Positions 1-8,898 of a DNA stretch of 62,111 nt are shown piece after piece. The stretch spans positions 1 through 62,111 of the forward strand of contig WRHW01000007.1 of assembly GCA_009783055.1 (NCBI GenBank). The letters run 5' to 3'. The first letter of the stretch is position 1, and every line of letters starts with the position of its first letter. The stretch comes from Holophagaceae bacterium. GTDB lineage: Bacteria > Acidobacteriota > Holophagae > Holophagales > Holophagaceae. A program made the position numbers and the translations under genes. Under the pieces are notes generated by a model. It worked only from the letters and a program-made list of their open reading frames with translations, was not told the DNA's origin and did not search any database.

Positions 1-36
1 GGACCTTTTATCTTCACCCAGAAAAAGATACAAATT

Positions 37-125
37 GGAGGAAAAAAAACAGAAAAAAAAAAATTCTTTTTTTTTTTTTGGCCAACAAAAAAAAAAATTT
101 TTAAAAAAAGGGGGGGGGGGGGGGG
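37..125. other. Low-complexity homopolymer stretch at the window edge
   Basis: Runs of A, then T, then A again, and finally about 16 G, with almost no other sequence between them. Nothing like it occurs elsewhere in the window. It looks like poor sequence or an assembly edge rather than biology. Any frame read through it should be ignored. Confidence 0.8.
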
Positions 126-240
126 TACACTATTTTCATGAAGGGATTTTTTTGCCCTTTTTACCGACTAGAAACACTAACGTGATAGTTGCACCTTGCA
201 AGGCTTTTCACCCTATAACAGAAAACTGGAGACTAATACT

Positions 241-849
241 ATGTCTACACAAAAACTAAAACTCGGTCAGTACCTATTTTCAAAGTGGGATCTGTTGCCT
301 TTGGTAACGCTAATAGGCTATGGAGTTTCCACACTGTATTTGGAACCTAACCTGTTATGGCTGGAATGTCTTGTAATGGCAGTGCTTATTTGGGTTTTTG
401 CCACCTTGGCCACGCCATTTTTTGCAGAAGAACAGGGCATGGCTATCCTTCCAAAAATGTCGATGATTAAGAGCATTCTCACAGCGGGAATGTTGTTATT
501 TGGCCTCTTTGGGTTTTTAGCACAAATAATCGGCAGAAGTGCATGGGCGTATTCGGCTCTTGCAATGTTCTTTTGTCTAGTTATTTCACTTTTCCTTGGG
601 TTGCCCATGTTGAGTAACCAAAAACCTATGGAAATTTTGGAAGATGACCCCGTAAACCAAGAACGTTTTTGGAAAGCCGGAGGGCTATTTTACTTTAATC
701 CCAAGGATGTCAGGCTTTATGTGCCACGACCTCCCTATGATGACGGCTACAACAAAGCTCCAAACTTTGGTAGCAAAAAAGTCTGGGTTCTGTTTTCAGG
801 GAGTTTTTTTCCAGCGGTGCATCTTATTTTTATGCTATTCAGCATGTAG
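241..849 (+). CDS. Four-to-five-helix membrane protein with DUF5808-like C-terminus
   Basis: A 202-residue integral membrane protein. Hydrophobic segments lie near residues 17-35, 42-60, 78-97 and 105-122, with a last one at the extreme C-terminus. Around residue 153 the motif NPKDVRLYVPRP, preceded by a Trp/Gly-Gly stretch and followed by a Gly-Tyr and Asn-Phe-Gly segment, resembles the DUF5808 domain that often ends SdpI/DUF1648-type membrane proteins. The ATG at 241 is preferred over an upstream ATG at 196, whose extra residues overlap poor-quality sequence. Function is unknown; SdpI relatives act in immunity to toxic peptides, but the SdpI core is not evident here. Confidence 0.75.
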   Translation: MSTQKLKLGQYLFSKWDLLPLVTLIGYGVSTLYLEPNLLWLECLVMAVLIWVFATLATPFFAEEQGMAILPKMSMIKSILTAGMLLFGLFGFLAQIIGRSAWAYSALAMFFCLVISLFLGLPMLSNQKPMEILEDDPVNQERFWKAGGLFYFNPKDVRLYVPRPPYDDGYNKAPNFGSKKVWVLFSGSFFPAVHLIFMLFSM

Positions 850-900
850 CCTACCAACTCCGCTTCTTCAAAACCCTAACGGGTAATGAAAATGGCTCTG
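849..900 (+). repeat. Dispersed hairpin repeat, family C copy 1
   Basis: A stretch reading CCTACCAACTC then TTCAAAACCCTAACGGGT and AAAATGGCT, directly after the membrane-protein stop. A close copy lies at 6424-6472, again just outside a gene. CAAAACCC can pair with GGGT(TTTG). No T-run follows, so it is a REP-like hairpin rather than a classical terminator. Confidence 0.6.
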
Positions 901-1107
901 CTAGTAATGATTTTTGCTAAAGAGCTTTTTGAAAAATGAGATCAGAAAAGCTCCCACCATCACAAAGAGGACGATTGAGATGGTTTTAATGACATCTTTG
1001 GGGATTTTTGCAATCCCCATCGAGTCTACGACGGTAAGCCCAACTATGACAACGATCGCCAAGATTATCATAGAATAAATGTATTTAACATGCTGTTCTT
1101 CAGGCAT
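901..1107 (-). CDS. Small two-helix membrane protein
   Basis: A 68-residue hypothetical protein with two hydrophobic helices, about residues 11-27 and 43-59, joined by a short loop, with a basic C-terminus (Lys-Lys, Lys-Asn-His). GAAAGGAACC precedes the ATG at good spacing, supporting translation. The family is not recognised. It faces the DUF5808-like gene tail to tail across a hairpin repeat. Confidence 0.5.
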   Translation of the reverse strand: MPEEQHVKYIYSMIILAIVVIVGLTVVDSMGIAKIPKDVIKTISIVLFVMVGAFLISFFKKLFSKNHY

Positions 1108-1426
1108 ATAGGTTCCTTTCGTGCATTTTCATCTATGGCATCGGTCAGAGTTTGTGAGGTGGTTTTTGGCCACAATTCCATTTTATAACGATACCACAAA
1201 AGGTCGTGACCGTAGTTAATGGCACAAAAAAAGGTGTGTTGTATTGCCACGTGTTGGATGCAATTTGGTATCAGAAAATACCTTGTGATCTGCGACTGGC
1301 AACTGACTGTAGGTGACAAGGAACTGATGCTATATTTAACATGGAAAGTAGGTTTTGAACCTATCTCAGACAAATTTTACTTTTACCAATCAGAATATTC
1401 AGCCACAAGGCACTATGGAGCCAGCT
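1108..1426. other. Intergenic region between divergent genes
   Basis: About 320 bases between a leftward small membrane gene and the rightward glycosidase, so it should hold promoters for both. It contains a perfect GGTC-GT-GACC dyad near 1202-1211. I see no RNA gene and no convincing protein gene. Confidence 0.5.
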
Positions 1427-4400
1427 ATGCGTATATTTACTTCTTTTTTGCTATTTCTTTTTCTCTTTTCGCCACTAGGAGCCAGCCAGCCCAAGGCTGT
1501 AGTATTTTTTGCTGATGGCTTCCCTGCCATTGATACTCCCGCCCCCTCTAAAACAACTCTTGAACATGCCCTGCGCGACAGCAAGCCGGCGTTGAAGGCG
1601 AGTTGGGCGACTGACATAAATAGTCTGGTAGCCGAGATGAGTGACAGCTCTTGTAGCCTCCTTGTTTTGCCTTATGGCAGTGCCTTTCCTGTGGAAGCAT
1701 GGCCATCAATTAAAAACTTTTTAGGTCGAGGAGGCAACCTGCTTGTCATTGGCGGTGCGCCATTCCACCAGCCAGTTCGCTATGAAAAGGGGCGATGGGT
1801 ATTGGGGTTTAGGCAACCTACCTTTGCAAACCAATTATTGATAGGCCCTGCCGAGGAAATTGCAGTTAAGCCAGGCTGGTCGAATGACAATGGCAATATT
1901 CTGACGATAAAATCGAGCACTACCCGCGCATGGTCACTAACGGTGCGCTTCGCTTCCACCAAGGATTTTGCAGAAGAAGACGGCGGAGCAGGTATCAGGG
2001 AGGCAATTTTGCGCCCGCTGGCTAGGCTAGTGGATGGGGAAGGAATCCCAAGGGTCTGCCTAATTCAGGAAATTGATAGGCTTCGCGGAAACTGGGCAGG
2101 GGGGCGATGGGTTTTTGCTACAACAGATGCGGGCATAGACGTTGAACTGGCAAAGCAGTTGATCAATAGGGCAGTTGCAGGCCCCTATGAGTTTGAGGCT
2201 CGCGTGCTACCTGCAAGTCTAGAACAGGGCGAAAAGCCTCGTGTACGTATGTTTTTGCGTAGGCCACTAAGGGGCGAAGATAAGCCCATGAAGGTTCATT
2301 TTACTTTGCTTGATGAGGCAGGTAATACTAAGTCGGAACTAACCAAAGAGCTGAGTGGCAGTGTATCTCTGCGTACTGCAGACGCGGTATTTGATACTGC
2401 AAAGCCCCTGCCTCCGGGGCACTATACCATTGTGGCAAAACTGTTAGGCACAAGTTATCAGGTTGAGGATGCGGTAACAGGTGTCTGGGTCAAGGATACA
2501 AAATTGTTGCAGACCGGTCCACGTTTGACGGCAAGTCGCGATTGGCTTAGGTGCGATGGCAAACCAATGCCGGTCGTTGGCACTACCTATATGGACAGCC
2601 AGATACACAGAAAATTTCTATTTGAGCCAAACCCTGCTAGATGGAATGCTGACTTTGCAACCATGCGTAAGGCCGGCATTAACTATGTCCGTACTGGGTT
2701 ATGGACAGGATGGCCTCGGATCAGCCTCGAACCAGGTAGCATTGATGAAAACGTACTCCGTGCGCTAGATGCCTATATCCAATGTGCCGCCAATAATGAC
2801 ATTCATGTATGCTTTACATTTTTTGCCTTTTTGCCAAGTGCGGTCAAGGGCGATAATCCCTATCTGCATCCAAGGTCGCTGGAAACGCAAAAAGCACTAC
2901 TGACCCTAATTGCCAGCCGTTACAAGGGTTCTCCATGGATTCACTATGACTTAATCAACGAGCCTAGCTACAGCACTCCAGCTCAACTGTGGAGTTGCCG
3001 GCCTATAGGGGACATATATGAGCGATCTGCTTGGAGGGAATATCTCACCAATCGCTATGGGAACAATCCTGCGGTTATAGCAGATATTTTCCGGGATGGG
3101 GGAGACCCCTTTAATCTGCCCAACACTAGGGATTTTGGATATGCGTCCTTCAGACAAGACAGAGCACCCAGAAAAGCGGCTGAGTTTTATAGGTTTGCAA
3201 ATGAAGTAGTGGCAAATTGGGCGGCAGACCTTAGACAAACCATTCAGCAAGCCGGAGGCGACGTGATGGTTACGCTGGGTCAGGATGAAGGCGGTATTGC
3301 AAGTCGCCCAGGACCGGCTTTTTTCGGTAGTGCTGTTGACTATACTACCGTCCATAGCTGGTGGAATAATGATGACTTGCTGTGGGATAGCCTAGCGGTA
3401 AAACTTCCTGATAAGCCCTGCCTTTCGCAGGAAACTGGAATGATGAGGCTCGAGGATATTGATGGTAAGCCCTGGCGGGGGATTGCAGGTTCGGCTGAGT
3501 TGCTGGAGCGCAAATTTGCGATGTCCTTTTTGGGTCGCGGCGCAGGTGCGGTGCAGTGGGCATGGAACATCAACACTGACATGGACAATGACAACGAAGT
3601 GGTAATAGGACTGTTCAGGGCAGATGGCACGGCAAAACCGGAGTATGACGTGATAGCATCCTTTGGCAAATTTGCTAAGGATATTTCCCCCTACCTAGAT
3701 GATTGGGATAGGGATGAGATTGCTGTGTTAATCCCCCACCAGCGCATTTGGTTGGGGCGACCTAGGGCAGATGAGGGTGCTAGGCGCATAGTCAAACTAC
3801 TTGCAGACCGACTAGGCGTGGCAGGTCGCCTTGTTAGCGATCAAACCTGCAAGCCCGGCGACCTCGATGGTATTAAGTTAGTAATAGTACCCACGATTGA
3901 ATATATGAATGCTTCGACAGAATTGGCTCTCAAGCAAGTGATGGACTCTGGTGGCCTGGTATTGGTTTTTGGCCCAATCGAGGGCAACTTCGAGGGTAGG
4001 CCGTTGAGTGTTTTGACGGACTTGGATAAAGGGGGAGTTCGGCCTCTGTTCAACAGAGAATATACGCTTGATGAGGGAGTAATTTGGTCTACTTTTGACC
4101 AAAACATCAGCCAGAGCTTGAGGGCCGGAATACCAACATTTGACTTCAGAGACTGTCAGAAGTCAAACCTATGGCATGAAGGTCTGCCATTGGACTACGC
4201 TAGGGAAGAAGTTGCCCTCTTCAATCTAATAACCTCGGCACTTGGCCAAGTAGGCATTAATACTAGAGTTCAAATTAGATACCTGCCTGATCCTGTGATC
4301 AGCAGGGTCTTAAAAAGTGACAGGGCATATCTCATTGGGGCATCAAACGAGAGTCTAGATAAAACCTTCCGTAAGTTCACCGTAGGAAAATACGGTATTT

Positions 4401-4495
4401 ATATACCTGTGAAGCCCGGCAGGTCGGCTTTTCTTCTAATTGACCCAAATACCGGAAAGGTATTGGCTACATACAACCCACCGGAATTGGATTAA
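1427..4495 (+). CDS. Secreted clan-A glycoside hydrolase, beta-galactosidase-like
   Basis: A 1022-residue exported enzyme. Residues 1-20 form a signal peptide (MRIFTSFLLFLFLFSPLGAS). A first alpha/beta region (about 20-110, with LLVIGGAP) resembles a glutamine-amidotransferase or trimerisation fold. A beta-sandwich-like part follows, then a TIM barrel from about residue 390. The barrel has the two clan-A signatures: NEP with Glu512 as likely acid/base and SQETG with Glu669 as likely nucleophile. The C-terminus holds another GATase-like segment (about 780-870), as in GH42-type beta-galactosidases. The ATG at 1427 is chosen because GGAG lies seven bases upstream and it gives the clean signal peptide; TTG 1355 and ATG 1415 are alternatives. 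Substrate is unknown. Confidence 0.8.
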   Translation: MRIFTSFLLFLFLFSPLGASQPKAVVFFADGFPAIDTPAPSKTTLEHALRDSKPALKASWATDINSLVAEMSDSSCSLLVLPYGSAFPVEAWPSIKNFLGRGGNLLVIGGAPFHQPVRYEKGRWVLGFRQPTFANQLLIGPAEEIAVKPGWSNDNGNILTIKSSTTRAWSLTVRFASTKDFAEEDGGAGIREAILRPLARLVDGEGIPRVCLIQEIDRLRGNWAGGRWVFATTDAGIDVELAKQLINRAVAGPYEFEARVLPASLEQGEKPRVRMFLRRPLRGEDKPMKVHFTLLDEAGNTKSELTKELSGSVSLRTADAVFDTAKPLPPGHYTIVAKLLGTSYQVEDAVTGVWVKDTKLLQTGPRLTASRDWLRCDGKPMPVVGTTYMDSQIHRKFLFEPNPARWNADFATMRKAGINYVRTGLWTGWPRISLEPGSIDENVLRALDAYIQCAANNDIHVCFTFFAFLPSAVKGDNPYLHPRSLETQKALLTLIASRYKGSPWIHYDLINEPSYSTPAQLWSCRPIGDIYERSAWREYLTNRYGNNPAVIADIFRDGGDPFNLPNTRDFGYASFRQDRAPRKAAEFYRFANEVVANWAADLRQTIQQAGGDVMVTLGQDEGGIASRPGPAFFGSAVDYTTVHSWWNNDDLLWDSLAVKLPDKPCLSQETGMMRLEDIDGKPWRGIAGSAELLERKFAMSFLGRGAGAVQWAWNINTDMDNDNEVVIGLFRADGTAKPEYDVIASFGKFAKDISPYLDDWDRDEIAVLIPHQRIWLGRPRADEGARRIVKLLADRLGVAGRLVSDQTCKPGDLDGIKLVIVPTIEYMNASTELALKQVMDSGGLVLVFGPIEGNFEGRPLSVLTDLDKGGVRPLFNREYTLDEGVIWSTFDQNISQSLRAGIPTFDFRDCQKSNLWHEGLPLDYAREEVALFNLITSALGQVGINTRVQIRYLPDPVISRVLKSDRAYLIGASNESLDKTFRKFTVGKYGIYIPVKPGRSAFLLIDPNTGKVLATYNPPELD

Positions 4496-4512
4496 CAATA
4501 GTTGGAGATATT

Positions 4513-5673
4513 ATGGATTGGCAAGCCTTTAGACGGCGATTTCCCCTACCAGAAGATGAATCCTTTTTTAATACTGGCACTTTAGGATGCCCTGCAATCT
4601 CAGTTATAGAAAGGCTGTATCAAAGCCAGCATAAACTTGCAGAGACTATAGCTCATTGGGAATATCTCAACGATGACAGGGAATGGATAACAGGATATAC
4701 GCCCGAAAAAAAAATGCGGACTCGCCTGGGGAATTTATTCGGAGCCGATCCGTCAGAAATATCCCTGACCCAAAACGCCACTATGGGCATTAATTTCATC
4801 GCAAATGGTCTGGATTGGCAACCTGGGGATGAAGTTATTCAAACCGACCAAGAGCATCCGGGTGCAAGGTGCCCTTGGGAAGTGCTGGTCGAGCGCAGAG
4901 GCATTGTGCTAAAACAAGTGCATTTGCCGATTCCACTGAGTACCCCTGAAGAAATTATTAATCGAATAGAATCTGCTATTACGGCGCGCACAAAAATGCT
5001 GTCAATCCCCCACATTACTTCCGGCCTTGGGACGGTATTACCAGTGAAGGAGCTATGCGCCCTAGCCCGCGCTAGAGGTGTATATTCTCTTGTTGATGGA
5101 GCACAAGTGCCAGGGCACATCATGCTCAGCTTGGATGATATAGTTGCAGATGCCTATAGCGCAAGTTTACACAAATGGCTCTTTGCCCCAGCCGGACTTG
5201 GTTTTCTGCATATTAAAAGAGAGTTTGCAAAAAAAATCTGGCCAACCCAGGCGAGCGAAGCATGGAGAGACTCTGATTCAGGCTTTCGCTTTCAACAGCG
5301 TGGGACAGGCAACCCCAGTATTCTTCATGCCTTAGATACAGCCCTAGACATCTTTGAAGAAGTTGGCCAGCAAAACTGGTGTCGTCGCGTAAAAAATCTG
5401 GGTGACAAATTAAGACACGACCTACAGGAAATTCCTGCATTGAAAGGCAAATTGAGATTTAATTCATCCTTACACCCAGAGCTTTGCGCTGGTATTACCA
5501 GTGTGGAGTATAACAATATTTCCTCACCAAACGTTGTTCGCAACCTGTGGGACAACTACAAAATCAGGGTGAGAGATGTTGGCGACCCCTATGGACTGCG
5601 TATCAGCACAGCCGCTTATACACAGGAGAGTGAAATAAACAATCTAGTACTCAAATTGGGGGAACTAAATTAA
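4513..5673 (+). CDS. Class V aminotransferase / cysteine-desulfurase-fold PLP enzyme
   Basis: 386 residues, full length for fold-type I class V aminotransferases. The N-terminus has the substrate-loop motif FNTGTLGCP. VDGAQ places the PLP-ring Asp at 195, and SLHKW places the Schiff-base Lys at 221, followed by a Gly-rich cofactor loop (APAGLGFL). Overall pattern is closer to isopenicillin-N-epimerase or kynureninase-like members than to NifS/SufS; no NifS-type active-site Cys loop is obvious. GGAGATATT precedes the ATG. It starts 17 bases after the glycosidase, so the two are probably cotranscribed. The exact reaction cannot be assigned. Confidence 0.8.
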   Translation: MDWQAFRRRFPLPEDESFFNTGTLGCPAISVIERLYQSQHKLAETIAHWEYLNDDREWITGYTPEKKMRTRLGNLFGADPSEISLTQNATMGINFIANGLDWQPGDEVIQTDQEHPGARCPWEVLVERRGIVLKQVHLPIPLSTPEEIINRIESAITARTKMLSIPHITSGLGTVLPVKELCALARARGVYSLVDGAQVPGHIMLSLDDIVADAYSASLHKWLFAPAGLGFLHIKREFAKKIWPTQASEAWRDSDSGFRFQQRGTGNPSILHALDTALDIFEEVGQQNWCRRVKNLGDKLRHDLQEIPALKGKLRFNSSLHPELCAGITSVEYNNISSPNVVRNLWDNYKIRVRDVGDPYGLRISTAAYTQESEINNLVLKLGELN

Positions 5674-6317
5674 AAAGTTACTCCAAAACTAATTTTGCAG
5701 AAATCAACTGCAATTGGCTCTCCGCGCTTGTAGTCAGAATTTGAGGCTGTAAAATTATAGGACAACTCCAGCTTGAAGCTAGGGTCTCCCCCCCCATAAT
5801 AGAAAGAGTGGCCAATGCCTACAAACCCGCCTAGCCTGCTCTTTCTCTCGACATCTACTTCAGAATCATACCAACCGTAGTATCGCGAATCTTCAACGAA
5901 GGAGCGACTAAAACGCTCCAAGTTTCCGGCAATGCCTCCAAATAAGTATGTACCTTGATTTCTATACGCATCCCTAAAAAAGACCTGCAACTCCGCTGTG
6001 AGCGAATACGCTTGGTGCTTTAGATAGATGGTGTCAAATCCTGAAGCAGTGTTAGTTCCCTTAGTAAACATTGCCCCCAGTCCAGCGCAGAATGCAATAT
6101 GTTTTTGCACTGGAAAACTCATTGTAAATCGACCCCCATAGCCTATGTCATACCCTTCTATTTGTTGAACAGGCACGTCAAATGTTGGGGCATATTTTTT
6201 TTCCAAAAATTCGCCAACAGGAATTCCCAAGTCAAAGCTCAGGCCAAAATTTGGGGATTGGGCATGTAGCGCGCCAATGGATGCCAATGCAATGGCAATG
6301 CAGTGTATTGATCTCAT
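5670..6317 (-). CDS. Outer-membrane beta-barrel protein
   Basis: 215 residues with a signal peptide (MRSIHCIAIALASIGALHAQ) and alternating aromatic/polar strands, including FSYNFTAS-type patterns. It ends in Gly-Val-Thr-Phe; a terminal Phe is the usual BamA recognition signature of outer-membrane barrels. The size suits an 8-stranded OmpW/OmpX-type barrel. The start at 6317 is chosen because GGAG lies just upstream and it begins the signal peptide. Its stop overlaps the stop of the converging aminotransferase within a shared TTAA. Confidence 0.75.
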   Translation of the reverse strand: MRSIHCIAIALASIGALHAQSPNFGLSFDLGIPVGEFLEKKYAPTFDVPVQQIEGYDIGYGGRFTMSFPVQKHIAFCAGLGAMFTKGTNTASGFDTIYLKHQAYSLTAELQVFFRDAYRNQGTYLFGGIAGNLERFSRSFVEDSRYYGWYDSEVDVERKSRLGGFVGIGHSFYYGGGDPSFKLELSYNFTASNSDYKRGEPIAVDFCKISFGVTF

Positions 6318-6423
6318 TTTTTCTCCATGGGTTAAATAAATAGATAATTTCAAAACCTGTTGCACGACTGCGCCTTCCATTTCACCGTGCCCTCCAAACT
6401 CGCCCACGGCTGTATACAGGTGC

Positions 6424-6472
6424 AACCTGCCAACTCTCTACCTTCAAAACTCTAACGGGTTTTGAAAATGGC
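6424..6472 (+). repeat. Dispersed hairpin repeat, family C copy 2
   Basis: Closely matches copy 1 at 849-900 (CCTGCCAACTC, TTCAAAACTCTAACGGGTTT, GAAAATGGCT). Here the arms TCAAAAC and GTTTTGA are complementary around CTCTAACGG, so the hairpin is better formed than in copy 1. Confidence 0.65.
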
Positions 6473-6612
6473 TAATAAATATTATGCCAAGGACATGCCA
6501 AATAGCTAAAGATTTAATTTTATTGATTTTATTACAATAGTTCCGTGTTTATAGGTTGACTATGTGATGCAATCTGCCCTCTCAGGTTGCAAAATGCAAC
6601 AATATGGCGGTT

Positions 6613-6640
6613 CACCTATAAAAAGTTGAACTGCTATAGT
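6613..6640 (-). repeat. Dispersed repeat, family E copy 1
   Basis: On the minus strand this reads ACTATAGCAGTTCAAC, a short A/T stretch, then ATAGGTG. The same order occurs on the plus strand at 36163-36190, and a diverged copy at 31106-31127. All three lie in intergenic DNA. Confidence 0.6.
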
Positions 6641-6724
6641 GAGCTGAAAACTAAACAACTAATCACTCGCTACTCGCCACCAATCAGCAACTAGTTTATA
6701 ATTTCCAAAGTGATATGGTGATAT

Positions 6725-7030
6725 ATGACCCAAGATGATTTAGAAATGACGCAGGATGAGTTAGCTGATACAGCGTCAGAGGAAACTGATGAAATCATGG
6801 TCAAACAGGATGGTTATAGAAATGTCTTGTTCGGGCAGATTGCAGATGGACTTGTGCCACCACACCCAGGCGACCCTGAATCCACAGAGGACGAACTATG
6901 CAGGGCGGCAATGTCAGACCCTTCCGCAACAGAGGAAGAGCCCTATAATTACCAACCAACCCCTTGGCGGGTTATTTTTTTGGTGGCCGTAGTGGTCGCG
7001 GCACTAGCAATTGTGTTTTGGAAAAAATGA
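6725..7030 (+). CDS. Acidic tail-anchored membrane protein
   Basis: 101 residues: a strongly acidic, Asp/Glu/Thr-rich soluble part (residues 1-78), one hydrophobic helix (about 81-97, VIFLVAVVVAALAIVFW) and a short Lys-Lys tail. The topology is that of a C-terminal anchor with the acidic domain in the cytoplasm. No family is recognised. It could be a small scaffold or a regulator, but nothing nearby shows which. Translation is plausible from length and composition rather than from a strong ribosome site. Confidence 0.5.
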   Translation: MTQDDLEMTQDELADTASEETDEIMVKQDGYRNVLFGQIADGLVPPHPGDPESTEDELCRAAMSDPSATEEEPYNYQPTPWRVIFLVAVVVAALAIVFWKK

Positions 7031-7037
7031 GCCCATT

Positions 7038-7141
7038 TCAAAACCCAGTTTCTCGTCTGTGCCTTCATATCTGCCGTATCCTGCTTAGTGGCTGTAAATT
7101 ATGAAATAATACAATGTTACGCAGGATTCGGCTACATTCGG
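7038..7141 (-). repeat. ~100-bp dispersed repeat, family A copy 1
   Basis: The reverse complement matches 8899-9000 with roughly eight mismatches over about 97 aligned bases by eye, and matches 46758-46863 more loosely. Shared blocks on the element strand are CCGAATG, TCCTGCGTAA, ATTGTATTA, TTCATAATTT, AAGCAGGATACGGCAGAT and AGACGAGAAACTGGG. With copy 2 it forms inverted repeats around thiS and rsmB. Confidence 0.85.
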
Positions 7142-7170
7142 GAAAGGTAGCAAGTGCCGTTTTTTGTGTT

Positions 7171-7219
7171 ATACCAAGTTGCACCAAACAAAAACAACAT
7201 CAACGCGCCGACAGGCGCA
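7171..7219 (+). repeat. Intergenic repeat, family B, with GCGCC/GGCGC hairpin
   Basis: Begins ATACCAAGTTGCACC, which recurs exactly at 26398-26412 and, as a hairpin of two opposed copies, at 37469-37504. It is followed by the hairpin GCGCC-GACA-GGCGC. A diverged relative at about 13175-13260 has GTGCC-GAAA-GGCAC in the equivalent place. Confidence 0.55.
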
Positions 7220-7293
7220 AACTGATAACTGGAAGAAGGTCACTGATCACTTTGTAACTAGAAACTGATATAATTCACTATAGAAAGAGTGAT

Positions 7294-7494
7294 ATGCAGT
7301 TGACGATTAATGGCGAGGCAAGAGACATACCCCAACTTGATACAGTGTTTGCTTTAGCGAGTTGGCTACAGCTTCCATCCTTTGGCTCTGCCATAGAGCT
7401 AAATGGGAAAGTGATAAAAAAATCCGATCATCGTACTACTTCCATCAAAGATGGTGATAGGCTGGAAATCGTGCGGCTAGTGGGTGGCGGCTAA
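7294..7494 (+). CDS. thiS: Sulfur carrier protein ThiS
   Basis: A 66-residue ubiquitin-fold protein ending in Gly-Gly-Gly. ThiS is adenylated and thiocarboxylated on its terminal Gly and passes sulfur to the thiazole ring of thiamine through ThiG. The pattern (MQLTINGEARDIP, hydrophobic core, DGDRLEIVRLVGGG) is typical, and length is normal. thiG, thiF and thiH are not nearby, so it is an orphan here. The gene sits inside the family A inverted-repeat pair. Confidence 0.85.
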   Translation: MQLTINGEARDIPQLDTVFALASWLQLPSFGSAIELNGKVIKKSDHRTTSIKDGDRLEIVRLVGGG

Positions 7495-7504
7495 CTGCTA
7501 ATCC

Positions 7505-8791
7505 TTAGCCACCAAGCAAGCCCACTGCAAACCCTTGAAAACCTTCGCCATCCCAAGTCAGGGGGTCGGGGCGGAAGATGTGGGTTGTTTCTCCCTTATT
7601 ACCATCCCGCCAAATATGCGCATGTGCCAGTTTGGGGTGTGTGGCAAGCAATTTGGGCAAGTGGTTAATGCCTTCTTCAGGAAACCAGCTACAGACGGAA
7701 TATATCAATAGTCCGCGGAAGGATAGTCTGCCAACAGCCGCATCCAGTAGCCCTTTCTGAATATCTGTCAGCCTTTCGATACTTGAAATCTCAGAAATCC
7801 AATTTAACTCTGGATGTTTTCTGAAAGTTCCGGAAGCCGAACAGGGTGCATCAAGGAGTATCAGGTCAAATGAATCCCCTTTGCCACCGAGCCATTCTGT
7901 AGCCTCTGCCACTATCACTTCTACATCGATTCTTCTAGTCTTAAAGTTTTCTTTCATTTTTTCGGCTCTGCGAACATTTTGTTCTATTGCAATTATCTGG
8001 GCATGTGGAAACATTTGGCGCAATGACGTAGTCTTTCCACCCGGGGCCGCGCAAAGATCCAAGATTCGTTTGGGTTCAGGGTAATCTGACGGCAAGCAAA
8101 AATCCATCACGGCCTGCGAACTAATATCTTGCACCATCCCACAGCCTGACTTTAGCCAATCAAGCGGAAAATCCCTTTCCGGCTGGAGCCACAACGCCTT
8201 TGGAAAATGAGGGTTGGGGCAAAGGCTGTCTGGGGGATTACCCCTTATTGTCACAAACCCGTGTACGGGCGGCAGTTGAAGCTTTTTCCATAGTTTTTCA
8301 ACATTTTTGGGTAAATACTGCCCCTGCAAGGCATCCCTCAACAGTTTTTCGGTGTAGGGGGTGCAATCAAGTTTGGTAGGCAGTGAATCAATGGATTCTG
8401 TCAGAGCAGGCCTATCCTTTGACGCTGACCTAAGAATTGCATTTGCAAGGCCCTTGTGCGGTGGAAAGCCATTTTTGGGGTCAGATAGTAATTCAACTGA
8501 TTCCGCAACTGCGGCATGGACAGGCACTCCGGGCAACCACGCCAGTTGGGCAAGCCCAATGCTAAGGGCTATTTGCGTCCTTATTGGTAGTCCCCTCGCC
8601 GAATCTTTTAGTTTCGGTGCATACCAAGTGTTTAGCCTACCCCACTTCCGGAGACACAGCCCAAGGACAGCTCTTGCTAGTCTTGCATTTTCGCTAGATA
8701 GTTTGCGATTCCAATCGTCACGTACTCTGTGCCTATTGCCAAATACATCGTATAGAGCATTGGCGGCACTGAGGAGAGTTGGTGTTGACAT
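7505..8791 (-). CDS. rsmB: 16S rRNA (cytosine-C5) methyltransferase, RsmB family
   Basis: 428 residues, the normal length for RsmB/Sun proteins. Residues 1-150 form a NusB-like helical RNA-binding domain. The C-terminal half is a SAM methyltransferase with motif I LDLCAAPGGKT (245-255), motif IV DAPCSASG (Cys317, product release) and motif VI YSVCSW (Cys367, catalytic nucleophile). The two cysteines are diagnostic for RNA m5C methyltransferases. The NusB-like domain makes RsmB (C967) the best call over other family members. It converges on thiS, ten bases away. Confidence 0.88.
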   Translation of the reverse strand: MSTPTLLSAANALYDVFGNRHRVRDDWNRKLSSENARLARAVLGLCLRKWGRLNTWYAPKLKDSARGLPIRTQIALSIGLAQLAWLPGVPVHAAVAESVELLSDPKNGFPPHKGLANAILRSASKDRPALTESIDSLPTKLDCTPYTEKLLRDALQGQYLPKNVEKLWKKLQLPPVHGFVTIRGNPPDSLCPNPHFPKALWLQPERDFPLDWLKSGCGMVQDISSQAVMDFCLPSDYPEPKRILDLCAAPGGKTTSLRQMFPHAQIIAIEQNVRRAEKMKENFKTRRIDVEVIVAEATEWLGGKGDSFDLILLDAPCSASGTFRKHPELNWISEISSIERLTDIQKGLLDAAVGRLSFRGLLIYSVCSWFPEEGINHLPKLLATHPKLAHAHIWRDGNKGETTHIFRPDPLTWDGEGFQGFAVGLLGG

Positions 8792-8898
8792 TGTAACAGT
8801 TTCATATAGCTACGTGCTAAATCCAAGGGAAAATAGTTTGTAGTTACAAATTATAGCAATTCGCAGAAGTACGGAGTGCTAGGCACTTGGACAACTGT

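Larger units (their letters stand above)
6318..6724. other. Repeat-bearing intergenic region
   Basis: About 400 bases without a gene. It contains a family C repeat (6424-6472), a GTTGC-AAAAT-GCAAC hairpin (6586-6600), and a family E repeat (6613-6640). Words such as ATCACT, ACTAG and CAGCAACTAG seen here recur in other gaps of the window. Promoters for the divergent flanking genes must lie here, but I could not assign them. Confidence 0.5.

Noticed and set aside
35-259. Open frame with runs of Lys, Phe and Gly
   Set aside because: It translates homopolymer runs; composition is not protein-like and the region looks like poor sequence.
1068-1373. Leftward frame upstream of the glycosidase
   Set aside because: Overlaps the better-supported 68-residue gene and the promoter region; Cys/His/Ser-rich composition is typical of non-coding translation.
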